From: Tillandsia leiboldiana
Taxonomy: Eukaryota > Streptophyta > Magnoliopsida > Poales > Bromeliaceae
Length of the DNA stretch: 64,000 bases
Direction: 5' to 3'
NCBI GenBank assembly: GCA_029204045.2
Contig: CM055060.1
Span: 56,942,544 to 57,006,543 of the forward strand
Every line of letters begins with the position of its first letter. The stretch's first letter is position 1. Shown in pieces: positions 47,659-61,659 of this stretch. A program made the translations under genes and the position numbers. A model generated the notes under the pieces. That model saw only the letters and a list, made by a program, of their open reading frames with translations, had not been told where the DNA came from and ran no database searches.

Positions 47659-50600
47659 CTAAAGCCAATCAGTCATATATCTAATGCCCATCTTCTCAAG
47701 ATGAGTCTCTAGTTTTTGCTGAGTCAAAGCCTTAGTTAGCGGGTCCGCCACGTTATCTGCGGAGGCAACCTTCTGCACTTCAATATGTTTATCTTTGATG
47801 TACTCTCTGATCTTGTGATACCGCCGCTCGATATGTTTGGATTTCTGATGAGATCTCGGCTCCTTAGCTAATGCTATGGTGCCATTATTATCACAAAATA
47901 GTGGCAGGGGATCCCTACTAGAGGGAACCACCCCAAGCTCAGTGATAAATTTCTTGATCCAAACAGCTTCCTTGGCAGCTTCAGATGCAGCGATGTACTC
48001 CGCCTCCATAGTAGAATCAGCAATCGTCTCTTGTTTAGAACTCTTCCAAACTATTGACCCACTATTGCAAATAAATAGATACCCAGACGAAGACTTTCTA
48101 TCGTCTATATCAGACATAAAATCTGAATCTGTATAGCCACTAACTTTGAGTTCTCCACCTCCAAGAACCAAGAACATATCCTTTGTTCTTCTCAAGTACT
48201 TAAGGATATTCTTTACCGCTACCCAATGCTCTTCGCCTGGGTTCGACTGATATCGACTAGTGACGCTCACAGCCTGTGCTATATCAGGTCGAGTACATAG
48301 CATCGCATACATTAAACTCCCTATTGCGGAAGCATAAGGGATCCTGCTCATGCGACTTCTCTCTTCAGGTGTCTTAGGAGACATAGTCTTAGAGAGGTGA
48401 ATTCCATGTCTTAGAGGTACCATACCCCTTTTGGAATTCTCCATGCTGAACCTTTTCAACACTTCATCTATGTACATAGCTTGCGATAAACCAAGCAACT
48501 TCTTAGGTCTATCCCTATAGACCTTTATCCCTAGGATATAAGATGCTTCTCCAAGGTCTTTCATAGAAAACTCTTTGGATAACCATAACTTCACCGATGT
48601 TAACATAGGAATGTCATTCCCAATTAGGAGTATGTCATCCACGTACAATACGAGGAAAGTAACAGCACTCCCACTAACCTTTTTATACACACACGGCTCT
48701 TCTTCATTTCTGATGAAATCGAACGATTCGACTGCATCATTGAAACGAGTGTTCCAACTCCGAGAAGCTTGCTTCAACCCATAAATGGATCGTTGAAGCT
48801 TGCACACTTTATGACTTCTATCTTTGGTAGTGAAACCCAAAGGCTGCTCCATATAGATTTCTTCTTCAAGATATCCATTCAGGAAAGCAGTTTTTACATC
48901 CATTTGCCAGATCTCGTAGTCATAATGTGCAGCAATAGCAAGCAGAGTTCTGATGGATTTAAGCATGGCTACAGGTGAAAAGGTATCCTGATAGTCAATG
49001 CCTTCGCGTTGACTATAACCTTTTGCTACCAGCCTAGCTTTATAGGTCTCTACCTTTCCATCAGAACCAATCTTTCTCTTGAAGATCCATTTGCATCCAA
49101 CGGGTACAATACCCTCCGGTGGATCAACCAAAGTCCAAACTTGATTGGAGTACATTGAGTCTATTTCAGACTTCATGGCTTCCAACCATTTTTCGGAGTC
49201 GATGTCTGACATCGCCTCGCTATAAGTCTTAGGATCATCTCTATGATCCTTGTCTCCCACTAGGAACATTTCCTCCATGTCCTCTATAATAATCCCATGT
49301 ATTTATCAGGAGGATGAGAGATTCTACTAGACTTGCGAGGTGGCAATGTAATCTCTGGTATCACAGAGTTATCAGGAAGGGCTCTTGGAATGCTCGATTC
49401 TAAAGAGACTTTCTCCTCTAGTTCTATTTTTCTCCCACTGCCTCCTGCTAAAATAAATTCATTTTCAAGAAAGAAGGCATGTCGGCTCACAATCACATTG
49501 TGACTTTCTGGGAGATAAAAATTGTATCCAAGTGATTCCTTGGGATAACCAATGAATCTTCCCTTGACTGATCTGCTTTCCAATTTGTCCGTCTTTAATT
49601 TCTTAATATAAGCCGGACACCCCCAAGTCTTAATGTGAGTAAAACTTGGCTTCCTACCGTGCCACATCTCATATGGTGTGGTGGGAACAGATTTGGAAGG
49701 TACTCTGTTTAAGATATAAATAGCCGTAAGAAGTGCATAACCCCAAAGTGACGTAGGTAAATTTGTAAAACTCATCATAGATCGAACCATATCTAATAAG
49801 TTCGATTCCTCCGTTCAGACACCCCATTCAGTTCTGGTGTTCCAGGAGGAGTCCATTGAGAGACAATACCATTATTCTTGAGGTAGGTTAAGAAATCCGT
49901 GCTAAGGTATTCCCCTCCTCGATCGGATCGAAGAGCCTTAATCGGTTTTTCCATTTGCTTTTCTACTTCTTGTCTAAACTCTTTAAACTTTTCAAAGACT
50001 TCAGACTTGTGTTTAATTAAATACACGTACCCATACCGTGAATAATCATCAGTAAAGGTAATAAAGTAGAGATAGCCGCCCCAAGCAGACACATCGAATG
50101 GGCCACATACATCAGTATGTATCAGGGCGAGTACTTCGGTAGCTCTCTGTCCTTGTCCAACAAAGGGAGACTTAGTCATTTTTCCTTGAAGACATGATTC
50201 ACAAGCTGGGTATGGTTCAGGGAGTAAGGATCCTAAGATACCATCCTTAGCCAGCTTGTTAACCCTATCTTCTCCAATGTGACCAAGCCTCAGATGCCAC
50301 AAGTATGTTTTGTTTACCTCCTCTCTAGGTCTTTTAAAACCAATAGTATTCTCATTCATGTCATTGTGAACTGTATTCATACTAACATCCATATGTAAGT
50401 AATAGAGATTGTCTATTAAAGAACCACAACCTATCAAATTATTTCTTAAATAAATTGAACAAATGTTTGATTCAAAAATAAACTTATAACCGTCCAATAC
50501 CAAACGTGAAACAGAAATAAGGTTTCTAGTCGCACTAGGAACATAAAGACAATCTCTAAGTTCTAAAACTACTCCTGTCGGTAGACATAAAGGATAAGTC

Positions 50601-51618
50601 CCTACAGCAACAGCAGCAACTCTTGCTCCGTTTCCAACGCGTAGGGTAATCTCTCCATCCCTAAGTCGTCTACTTTTCTTTAGCGCCTGCATTGAAATAC
50701 ACAAATGCGAGGTGCATCCCGAGTCAATGACCCATGTAAAAGTAGAACAAACCGATAAGCAAGTAGTTTCAATGATATGAATCTCGGACATACCTTCCAA
50801 AGTTTTATTCTTCACCTTGTCCTTCAGGCTAGCCAAATAGTCCGGGCAATTCCTCTTCCAGTGGCCATCCTTTTGACAGTGGAAGCAAGTTCCTTTGGCG
50901 GCCTTCTTTTTGGGATTTACCTTGACAGTGTCAGTTTTTGGCTTCTTTGCAGGCTTCTTCTTTTTCCATTTAGACTTTCTTTTGGAGGAAGCCCGTTCAA
51001 CAGCCAAAACTGAGCCCTTATTGACTTTTAGCATTCCTTCAGCCGTGACCAACATATTCAACAGCTCGGCGAGAGTGCAAGTAATTTTATTCATTTGAAA
51101 ATTTAAAATAAACTGAGAAAATGAATCAGGTAATGATTGTAAGATCAAATCAATTTGAAGTTCTGCGTCCATAGTCATTCCGAGCTTCTCAAGCTCCTCA
51201 ATGTCCTTAATCATCGCCAAGCAATGATTATTGACTGAGTGACCATCAGACATCTTAGTCCTGAACAGTCGCCTTGACACTTCGTAACGAGCTGTTCGAC
51301 TTTGCTCATCATACAACTCTTTAAGATGAAGCAAGATGTCAGCAGAACTCTCCATGTGCTCATGCTGGCGTTGCAACTCATTACTCATAGACGCAAGCAT
51401 GTAGCATTTTACCTTCATATCATCATCAGTCCATTTATTTCTAGCATCTTCTGTTGAGCTGTTGGATTCGCGGGCACTGCTGGAGCCTCCGTGTCCAACA
51501 CGTAGGCTAATTTTTCAGAATTGAGAACAATTCTCAAATTCCTCAGCCAATCGGTGAAATTCGGTCCAGTTAAGCGATTAGTATCAAGTATTCTGACAAG
51601 TGGGTTAGAGGCGGACAT
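47659..51618 (-). pseudogene. Copia gag-pol, body A, split by three single-base deletions
   Basis: Frames 51618-51415, 51418-49793, 49790-49284 and 49278-47659 follow one another on the minus strand. Content: gag starting MSASNPLVRILDTNRLTGP, knuckle CFHCQKDGHWKRNC, protease VIDSGCTSHL, integrase HTDVCGP / LRSDRGGEYLS / NGVSERRNRT, RT YVDDILLIGND, and RNase H SDFMSDIDDRKS and CDNNGTIALAKE. At each of the three breaks (near 51450, 49800 and 49285) body A has one base fewer in a T or A run than body B at the same place. The breaks may therefore be sequencing errors rather than real mutations. The lineage differs from the copia at 1-5968. Confidence 0.9.
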
Positions 51619-52856
51619 TTTCTGCAGATGGTTAAGATTCTAATTAGTTGTGTACTTAATCATAATCCATTTTGATTAGGGGCTTTAAATCTAAATGGTG
51701 CCTCCCACTAATTTTAGCGAATCTCCACACTCCCCGAGTGGAGGAAAACGAAAACTTACTAAAAGTTTCTAGTGGGAATTGCGGTCCCATCTATTTGCAC
51801 ACTACCTCATCCTGACAGATTCTTGGCAATGAGTAAAGAAATGAGTGAACAACTCTTGTTCAATGCTTCTCAAGCAAATCGCAGTTTTATCTTTGGCCTC
51901 CAAAAATATAGGCCTCATCCTAACAGATTCTTGGCCTTATCTTTTGGTTAAATTAGACCCACCGTTCATCATGTAAATAAAAAGTCATTGAATCCTTATC
52001 CTGACAGATTCTTGGATTCAACCCCTTTCTTACCACATAGCATCTCATGCCAATAGAATGGTTGCGGCTCCCTAATGCAACTGACCCCCGTGTCCGGGTG
52101 CATCAATCAACACTAAAGAGACGCCCACACCCTACAACGATGGAAGGCCACTAATGGGTTCATAACACCATTAACTTAATATTTATTTAGGGAGATTTGT
52201 TATCTCATCAGTTTTAATTTATTATAAATTTACATCTCATGCAAACCATCGCATCATATGCACATATCGCATATATATATTTAAAAATAACTACCGGTGA
52301 TGATCATGGATTTTAAATTGATCGAGCCTGAGCCACAAGGCCGGATCGGTCAGAGGGTATTACACACAAAAACTTGCTCGCATCTTGATCAGATTGGAGT
52401 AGATTAACTCTTGTCGGGCTCCCCTCGATCAATATTTGGTCCAAACTTGATCTGCACCGCATCAACCCTTGAATGGAACAAATCGCCATGGAACCTAGAA
52501 TACCCTTTACCGTTTAATTTTTGCAACAATTACAATACAAACCATATAATAATGAGACCGCAGGGTCTCCAAATTACATAAATTTCATTGGTGCAGCAGG
52601 CATTCAAAAGGATACAACACCGGGTCCTTTTAATTCCCACCCATTCAACATCACACAAGGTTTGCTACCCATGACATACCTCTACACATCACAGGCATAT
52701 AAAATAAAATTCTCTAATTCGATTTCTAATTAATTGGGTTTTCAAAACAATCAAAATATACTCAAAAACAATCTTCAATTGTTCTGATTTTTGATCGTAT
52801 TACAGAAAACTCAATACATCGAAAAAGAGATTAGACTAAACAGAAGATGAGGGTGG
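51619..52856 (-). other. Copia leader, body A
   Basis: Non-coding leader between gag and the primer site. An 18-bp motif (ATCCTGACAGATTCTTGG, one copy with a single change) occurs three times at about 51809, 51917 and 51998. The part nearest the N gap (52300-52958) shows many small differences from the matching stretch at 59040-59660. Confidence 0.7.
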
Positions 52857-52868
52857 CTCTGATACCAT
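52857..52868 (-). other. Primer binding site, body A
   Basis: Plus strand GCTCTGATACCA, which is TGGTATCAGAGC on the minus strand, next to the middle LTR. Confidence 0.88.
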
Positions 52869-54391
52869 TGCTAAGAAAAAATACGGGGGTATGCGCAAGC
52901 GGAAGAGAAAAAAAACGTCCCAATTTAAAATTTTTTCTTAAACCAAGATCACCTCATTTNNNNNNNNNNNNNNNNNNNNNNNNNNNNNNNNNNNNNNNNN
53001 NNNNNNNNNNNNNNNNNNNNNNNNNNNNNNNNNNNNNNNNNNNNNNNNNNNNNNNNNNNCAAAGAAAGATCTTTTAAATTAAATCTCAAATAAACAAAGT
53101 AACTAATTAAATCTATCCTAATCCGATTGGATTATCCATTATCCTACGTGTGTAACATTTACACATAAGTCCTCCAAATATTACTAACGATTAGTAAATC
53201 ACCATGCAACTTTTGCACTTATACCTCTAATTTACAATAATTGCAAATAGTCCTTTTACTAATAAATTAGTAACTTTAGTATGTGATTATAATTAATCCA
53301 TTCTATAAACTTTTCTATATCTCCTTGATATCGATCATGCGCGATTCCTTATGTGTGTGACCTAATAGGTTCAATTCTGTCTGGTAGTGAGATATGATGC
53401 GATCCCCATCGACATCATCATCGAAACTCCTTTTGATGGATCAAACACTTTTGATTCTTCCATCGTATAATAATTATTCGCCTATAATTATTCTTATTGG
53501 TTCCCACAATCCACCAGTGACGCCTAGCAGCATATGGTGGCAATCCAGTCAGAAGTGAATATTGGACTGAACCTCAAGGTGCAGTTACCGTACAATACAA
53601 TCCTTCTATCGCATAGTCCCAACTGAGTGGAGGTCATGGAATACTCGTCAAACCCCATCACCCGTTATATGACAAATTTGATAGGACACAAGCTCATATG
53701 GTTACTCTTGGAAACACCTTTCCATGAACCATATTACCCCGGCCGAGGATTTCTGAGCTTTGCCTTACAAATAGCATAGGACTAATTATCTCTCTACCGA
53801 GAGCGATAGATCCCCTGTAAACAAACACCCATTCCTAATATGAACCGACTGCGGCCAACATATACTACTAAGACCCGTGACTAGGATCAGAGTTTGCATA
53901 GTCAAACTACAGTAGCCTCATATTGAATGGCCGTGGTGTCGCAGGTCTAAGGATCAGTTGTACCACTGCAACATCGAATCAGTTACTGACGAAAGAGTAG
54001 ACATCCAAGTAACTAATCGTAATTGGTCACGCTCAGTGCCCTTGTTCTATAAAACCACCTGCACGTTCGCTCCAGTGTCCCCACACTAATGACTTGAGAC
54101 TCGTCATCCTAAAAGAGAGCGACACATACATCAATCTTGCCGGATCAATCATCGTCCCCATGATGATCCTCCGATTGAGAGCATTCATGACTTAATCACT
54201 AATATATGTATCTCAAATTTCTTAACTCTTAAGAATATACATTATCATCTCATTAAATCAAAGGACGATTCATGGACACATCAAACATGAATGGCATAAA
54301 ATGCCCAAATTATAATAAAGATCTAAGTACAAATATGTTCCATATAATAAAATGCGTCAGCCTGATAGGCTTTTGGGTGCATACACTAACA
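52869..54391 (-). repeat. Middle copia LTR, interrupted by a 100-N gap
   Basis: It starts TGCTAAGAAAAAATACGG (with errors relative to the other LTRs) and ends CACTAACA. N occupies 52960-53059 in place of about 600 bp present in the outer LTRs, so the gap size is nominal. Confidence 0.85.
52960..53059. other. Assembly gap (100 N)
   Basis: Exactly 100 N, a conventional placeholder for a gap of unknown size. Confidence 0.98.
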
Positions 54392-57300
54392 ATCTCCCAC
54401 TGCACTAAAGCCAATCAGTCATATATCTAATAGCCCATCTTCTCAAGATGAGTCTCTAGTTTTTTGCTGGAGGTCAAAGCCTGAGTTAGCGGGTCCGCCA
54501 CGTTATCATGCGGAGGCCAACCTTCTGCACTTCAATATGTTTATCTTTGATGTACTCTCTGATCTTGTGATACCGCCCGCTCGATATGTTGGAGTTCTGA
54601 TGAGATCTCGGCTCCTTAGCTAATGCTATGGTGCCATTATATCACAAAATAGTGGGCAGGGGATCCCTACTAGAGGGAACCACCCCAAGCTCAGTGATAA
54701 ATTTCTTGATCCAAACAGCTTCCTTGGCAGCTTCAGATGCAGCGATGTACTCCGCCTCCATAGTAGAATCAGCAATCGTCTCTTGTTTAGAACTCTTCCA
54801 AACTATTGACCCACTATTGCAATAAATAGATACCCAGACCGAAGACTTTCTAATCGTCTATAGCAGACATAAAATCTGAATCTGTATAGCCACTACTTTG
54901 AGTTCTCCACCTCCAGAACCAAGAACATATCCTTTGTTCTTCTCAAGTACTTAGAGGATATTCTTTACCGCTACCCAATGCTCTTCGCCTGGGTTCGACT
55001 GATATCGACTAGTGACGCTCACAGCCTGTGCTATATCAGGTCGAGTACATAGCATCGCATACATTAAACTCCCTATTGCGGAAGCATAAGGGATCCTGCT
55101 CATGCCGACTTCTCTCTTCAGGTGTCTTAGGAGACATAGTCTTAGAGAGGTGAATGTCCATGTCTTAGAGTACCATACCCCTTTTGGAATTCTCCATGCT
55201 GAACCTTTCAACACTTCATCTATGTACATAGCTTGCGATAAACCAGCAACTTCTTAGGTCTATCCCTATAGACCTTTATCCCTAGGATATAAGATGCTTC
55301 TCCAGGTCTTTGTCATAGAAACTCTTTGGATATACCATACTTCACCGATGTTAACATAGGATGTCATTCCCAATTAGAGTATGTCATCCCTACAATACGG
55401 GAAAGTAACAGCACTCCCACTAACCTTTTATACACACACGGCTCTCTCATTTTCTGATGAATCGATACGATTTCGGACTGCATCATTGAAACGAGTGTTC
55501 CAACTCCGAGAAGCTTGCTTCAACCCATAAATGATCGTTGAAGCTTGCACACTTTATGACTTCTATCTTTGGTAAGTGAAACCCAAAGGCTGCTCCATAT
55601 AGATTTCTTCTTCAAGATATCCATTCAGGAAAGCAGTTTTTACATCCATTTGCCAGATCTCGTAGTCATAATGTGCAGCAATAGCAAGCAGAGTTCTGAT
55701 GGATTTAAGCATGGCTACAGGTGAAAAGGTATCCTGATAGTCAATGCCTTCGCGTTGACTATAACCTTTTGCTACCAGCCTAGCTTTATAGGTCTCTACC
55801 TTTCCATCAGAACCAATCTTCTCTTGAAGATCCATTGCATCCAACGGGTACAATACCCTCCGGTGGATCAACCAAAGTCCAAACTTGATTGGAGTACATT
55901 GAGTCTATTTCAGACTTCATGGCTTCCAACCATTTTTCGGAGTCGATGTCTGACATCGCCTCGCTATAAGTCTTAGGATCATCTCTATGATCCTTGTCTC
56001 CCACTAGGAACATTTCCTCCATGTCCTCTATAAATAATCCCATGTATTTATCAGGAGGATGAGAGATTCTACTAGACTTGCGAGGTGGCAATGTAATCTC
56101 TGGTATCACAGAGTTATCAGGAAGGGCTCTTGGAATGCTCGATTCTAAAGAGACTTTCTCCTCTAGTTCTATTTTTCTCCCACTGCCTCCTGCTAAAATA
56201 AATTCATTTTCAAGAAAGAAGGCATGTCGGCTCACAATCACATTGTGACTTTCTGGGAGATAAAAATTGATCCAAGTGATTCCTTGGGATAACCAATGAA
56301 TCTTCCCTTGACTGATCTGCTTTCCAATTTGTCCGTCTTTAATTTCTTAATATAAGCCGGACACCCCCAAGTCTTAATGTGAGTAAAACTTGGCTTCCTA
56401 CCGTGCCACATCTCATATGGTGTGGTGGGAACAGATTTGGAAGGTACTCTGTTTAAGATATAAATAGCCGTAAGAAGTGCATAACCCCAAGTGACGTAGG
56501 TAAATTTGTAAAACTCATCATAGATCGAACCATATCTAATAAAGTTCGATTCCTCCGTTCAGACACCCCATTCAGTTCTGGTGTTCCAGGAGGAGTCCAT
56601 TGAGAGACAATACCATTATTCTTGAGGTAGGTTAAGAAATCCGTGCTAAGGTATTCCCCTCCTCGATCGGATCGAAGAGCCTTAATCGGTTTTTCCATTT
56701 GCTTTTCTACTTCTTGTCTAAACTCTTTAAACTTTTCAAAGACTTCAGACTTGTGTTTAATTAAATACACGTACCCATACCGTGAATAATCATCAGTAAA
56801 GGTAATAAGTAGAGATAGCCGCCCCAAGCAGACACATCGAATGGGCCACATACATCAGTATGTATCAGGGCGAGTACTTCGGTAGCTCTCTGTCCTTGTC
56901 CAACAAGGGAGACTTAGTCATTTTTCCTTGAAGACATGATTCACAAGCTGGGTATGGTTCAGGGAGTAAGGATCCTAAGATACCATCCTTAGCCAGCTTG
57001 TTAACCCTATCTTCTCCAATGTGACCAAGCCTCAGATGCCACAAGTATGTTTTGTTTACCTCCTCTCTAGGTCTTTAAAACCAATAGTATTCTCATTCAT
57101 GTCATTGTGAACTGTATTCATACTAACATCCATATGTAAGTAATAGAGATTGTCTATTAAAGAACCACAACCTATCAAATTATTTCTTAAATAAATTGAA
57201 CAAATGTTTGATTCAAAATAAACTTATAACCGTCCAATACCAAACGTGAAACAGAAATAAGGTTTCTAGTCGCACTAGGAACATAAAGACAATCTCTAAG

Positions 57301-58354
57301 TTCTAAAACTACTCCTGTCGGTAGACATAAGGATAAGTCCCTACAGCAACAGCAGCAACTCTTGCTCCGTTTCCAACGCGTAGGTAATCTCTCCATCCTA
57401 AGTCGTCTACTTTTCTTTAGCGCCTGCATTGAAATACACAAATGCGAGGTGCATCCCGAGTCAATGACCCATGTAAAAGTAGAACAAACCGATAGCAAGT
57501 AGTTTCATGATATGAATCTCGGACATACCTTCCAAAGTTTTATTCTTCACCTTGTCCTTCAGGCTAGCCAAATAGTCCGGGCAATTCCTCTTCCAGTGGC
57601 CATCCTTTTGACAGTGGAAGCAAGTTCCTTTGGCGGCCTTCTTTTTGGGATTACCTTGACAGTGTCAGTTTTTTGGCTTCTTTGCAGGCTTCTTCTTTTT
57701 CCATTTAGACTTTCTTTTGGAGGAAGCCCGTTCAACAGCCAAAACTGAGCCCTTATTGACTTTTAGCATTCCTTCAGCCGTGACCAACATATTCAACAGC
57801 TCGGCGAGAGTGCAAGTAATTTTATTCATTTGAAAATTTAAAATAAACTGAGAAAATGAATCAGGTAATGATTGTAAGATCAAATCAATTTGAAGTTCTG
57901 CGTCCATAGTCATTCCGAGCTTCTCAAGCTCCTCAATGTCCTTAATCATCGCCAAGCAATGATTATTGACTGAGGTGACCATCAGACATCTTAGTCCTGA
58001 ACAGTCGCCTTGACACTTCGTAACGAGCTGTTCGACTTTGCTCATCATACAACTCTTTAAGATGAAGCAAGATGTCAGCAGAACTCTCCATGTGCTCATG
58101 CTGGCGTTGCAACTCATACTCATAGACGCAAGCATGTAGCATTTTACCTTCATATCATCATCAGTCCATTTATTTCTAGCATCTTTCTGTTGAGCTGTTG
58201 GATTCGCGGGCACTGCTGGAGCCTCCGTGTCCAACACGTAGGCTAATTTTTCAGAATTGAGAACAATTCTCAAATTCCTCAGCCAATCGGTGAAATTCGG
58301 TCCAGTTAAGCGATTAGTATCAAGTATTCTGACAAGTGGGTTAGAGGCGGACAT
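54392..58354 (-). pseudogene. Copia gag-pol, body B, broken by many single-base indels
   Basis: The same polyprotein as body A, in frames 58354-57665, 57498-57187, 56851-56453, 56241-55807, 55871-55563 and 55229-54951. Indels are dense in 54390-55560 (the RT C-terminal and RNase H end near the gap) and sparser toward gag. Substitutions are few. At the three places where body A is broken, body B is in frame. This pattern fits unpolished long-read sequence better than natural decay. Confidence 0.85.
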
Positions 58355-59601
58355 TTTCTGCAGATGGTTAAGATTCTAATTAGTTGTGTACTTAATCATA
58401 ATCCATTTTGATTAGGGGCTTTAAATCTAAATGGTGCCTCCCACTAATTTTAGCGAATCTCCACACTCCCCGAGTGGAGAAAACGAAAACTTTACTAAAA
58501 GTTTCTAGTGGGAATTGCGGTCCCATCTATTTGCACACTACCTCATCCTGACAGATTCTTGGCAATGAGTAAAGAAATGAGTGAACAACTCTTGTTCAAT
58601 GCTTCTCAAGCAAATCGCAGTTTTATCTTTGGCCTCCAAAAATATAGGCCTCATCCTAACAGATTCTTGGCCTTATCTTTTGGTTAAATTAGACCCACCG
58701 TTCATCATGTAAATAAAAGTCATTGAATCCTTATCCTGACAGATTCTTGGATTCAACCCCTTTCTTACCACATAGCATCTCATGCCAATAGAATGGTTGC
58801 GGCTCCCTAATGCAACTGACCCCCGTGTCCGGGTGCATCAATCAACACTAAAGAGACGCCCACACCCTACAACGATGGAAGGCCACTAATGGGTTCATAA
58901 CACCATTAACTTAATATTTTATTTAGGGAGATTTGTTATCTCATCAGTTTTAATTTATTATAAATTTTACATCTCATGCAAACCATCGCATCATATGCAC
59001 ATATATCGCATATATATATTTAAAAATAACTACCGGTGATGATCATGGATTTTAATTTGATTCGAGCCTGAGCCACCAGGCCGGAATCGGGTCAGAGGGT
59101 ATTACACACAAAAACTTGCTCTGCATCTTGATCAGATTGGAGTAGATCAACTCTTGTCGGCTCCCTCGATCAATATTTGGTCCAAACTTGATCTGCACCG
59201 CATCAACTCTTGAATGGAACAAATCGTCATGGAACCTAGAACTACCCCTTTACCGTTTAATTTTTGCAACAATTACAATACAACCCATAATAATAATGAG
59301 ACGCGCAGGTCTCCAAATTACATAATTTAATTGGTGCACGCAGGCACTCAAAAGGAATCTAACACTGGGTCCTTATTAAATTACACCCATTCACATCATC
59401 ACAAGGTTGCTATCCATGATCATCACCTCATACACATCACAGGCATATAAAATAAAATTCTCTAATTCGATTTCTAATTAATTGGGTTTCAAACAATCAA
59501 AAATATACTCAAAAACAATCTTCATTGTTTTGATTTTGATCGTTCCAGAAAAACCCAATCAACATCGAAAAAGAGATTAGATCTAAACAACGATGAGGGT
59601 G
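58355..59601 (-). other. Copia leader, body B
   Basis: Matches the leader of body A, including the three AGATTCTTGG motifs (near 58545, 58657 and 58737). Indels rise again after about 59040. Confidence 0.75.
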
Positions 59602-59613
59602 GCTCTGATACCA
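59602..59613 (-). other. Primer binding site, body B
   Basis: Plus strand GCTCTGATACCA, one base from the right-hand LTR. Confidence 0.9.
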
Positions 59614-59614
59614 T

Positions 59615-61654
59615 TGTAAGAAAAATACGGATATGCGCAGCGGAAGAAAAAAACGCAATTAAAATTTTTTCTTAAACCAAGATCACCTCATGTTTTGTTT
59701 TAGATCATAAAAGGGTAATCTAATTGATCTCATCAATTAGGATTTAATTTTTACCTTGCGCGGGTCGAGATCACCGCGAAGCCGACGATCGTTGGTAAAA
59801 ATTGTTCGTATTGTTCGTCCTTGATAGCCGCGCACGCACCCGGCCTCTACTTGTGTCCACACGGAATTACGCCCTTGATCGAAAAAATCGATCTCCTTGA
59901 TTCGCGATCCGATCGCGAATTAATTCTTGCGTCGATGTAAGGAGGATGAATCAATCTTCTAATTGTGCTAGCAATCTTCCGAAGATCGAGAACGATTAAT
60001 TATGGAGGACTTTAGGAAAAGGGAGAGGATAGGCGGCTAGGGTTTTCTCACGTTCCGCGACTTGATTAATTTCCACTTTATCTTTCTCCAAAATTGTTAC
60101 GTATCACATACGTACTACCTATTCTTATAATAGGAAGTTGGCCGGCTATAACAAAATTAAATCTTATAATTAGTTACAAAAAGATCTCCTAAAATATAGT
60201 AACTAATTAAATCTTATAATTAGTTACAAAGAAAGATCTAGTAACTTATAATTAGTTACAAAGAAAAGATCTCCAAAAATATAGTAACTAATTAAATCTT
60301 ATAATTAGTTACAAAGAAAGATCTTTTAAATTAAATCTCAAGATAAAAACTAGTAACTAATTAAATCTTATCCTAATCCGATTGGATTATCCATTATCCT
60401 ACGTGTGTAACATTTACACATAAGTCCTCCAAATATTTACTAACGATTAGTAAATACACCATGCAACTTTTGCACTTAAATACCTCTAATTTACAATAAT
60501 TGCAAATTAGTCCTTTTACTAATAAATTAGTAAACTTTAGTATTGTGATTATAATTAATCCATTCTATAAACTTCTTTATCATCTCCTTGATATCGATCA
60601 TGCGCGATTCCTTATGTGTGTGACCTAATAGGTTCAATTCTGTCTGGTAGTGAGATATGATGCGATCCCCATCGACATCATCATCGAAACTCCTTTTGAT
60701 GGATCAAACACTTTTGATTCTTCCATCGTATAATAATTATTCGCCTATAATTATTCTTATTGGTTCCCACAATCCACCAGTGACGCCTAGCAGCATATGG
60801 TGGCAATCCAGTCAGAAGTGAATATTGGACTGAACCTCAAGGTGCAGTTACCGTACAATACAATCCTTCTATCGCATAGTCCCAACTGAGTGGAGGTCAT
60901 GGAATACTCGTCAAACCCCATCACCCGTTATATGACAAATTTGATAGGACACAAGCTCATATGGTTACTCTTGGAAACACCTTTCCATGAACCATATTAC
61001 CCCGGCCGAGGATTTCTGAGCTTTGCCTTACAAATAGCATAGGACTAATTATCTCTCTACCGAGAGCGATAGATCCCCTGTAAACAAACACCCATTCCTA
61101 ATATGAACCGACTGCGGCCAACATATACTACTAAGACCCGTGACTAGGATCAGAGTTTGCATAGTCAAACTACAGTAGCCTCATATTGAATGGCCGTGGT
61201 GTCGCAGGTCTAAGGATCAGTTGTACCACTGCAACATCGAATCAGTTACTGACGAAAGAGTAGACATCCAAGTAACTAATCGTAATTGGTCACGCTCAGT
61301 GCCCTTGTTCTATAACAACCACCTGCACGTTCGCTCCAGTGTCCCCACACTAATGACTTGAGACTCGTCATCCTAAAAGAGAGCGACACATACATCAATC
61401 TTGCCGGATCAATCATCGTCCCCATGATGATCCTCCGATTGAGAGCATTCATGACTTAATCACTAATAATATGTATCTCAAATTCTTAACTCTTAAGAAT
61501 ATACATTATCATCTCATTAAATCAAAGGACGATTCATGGACACATCAAACATGAATGGCATAAAATGCCCAAATTATAATAAAGATCAAGTACAAATATG
61601 TTCCATATAATAAAATGCGTCAGCCTGATAGGCTTTTGGGGCATACAACTAACA
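59615..61654 (-). repeat. Copia LTR copy 3 (2040 bp; 5' LTR on the minus strand)
   Basis: TGTAAGAAAAATACGG to ACAACTAACA, followed by TSD ACAAG. It is nearly identical to LTR copy 1, so the insertion is recent. Confidence 0.93.
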
Positions 61655-61659
61655 ACAAG

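Larger units (their letters stand above)
45606..61654 (-). mobile_element. Nested Ty1/copia element(s): LTR-body-LTR-body-LTR
   Basis: The outer ends TGTAAG (45606) and CTAACA (61654) are flanked by a perfect TSD, ACAAG, at 45601-45605 and 61655-61659. The whole block thus sits at one insertion site inside the gypsy-derived element. There are three LTR copies and two gag-pol bodies, with 100 N in the middle LTR. This is either a tandem array formed by LTR recombination or an assembly duplication of one element of about 9 kb. Confidence 0.9.
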
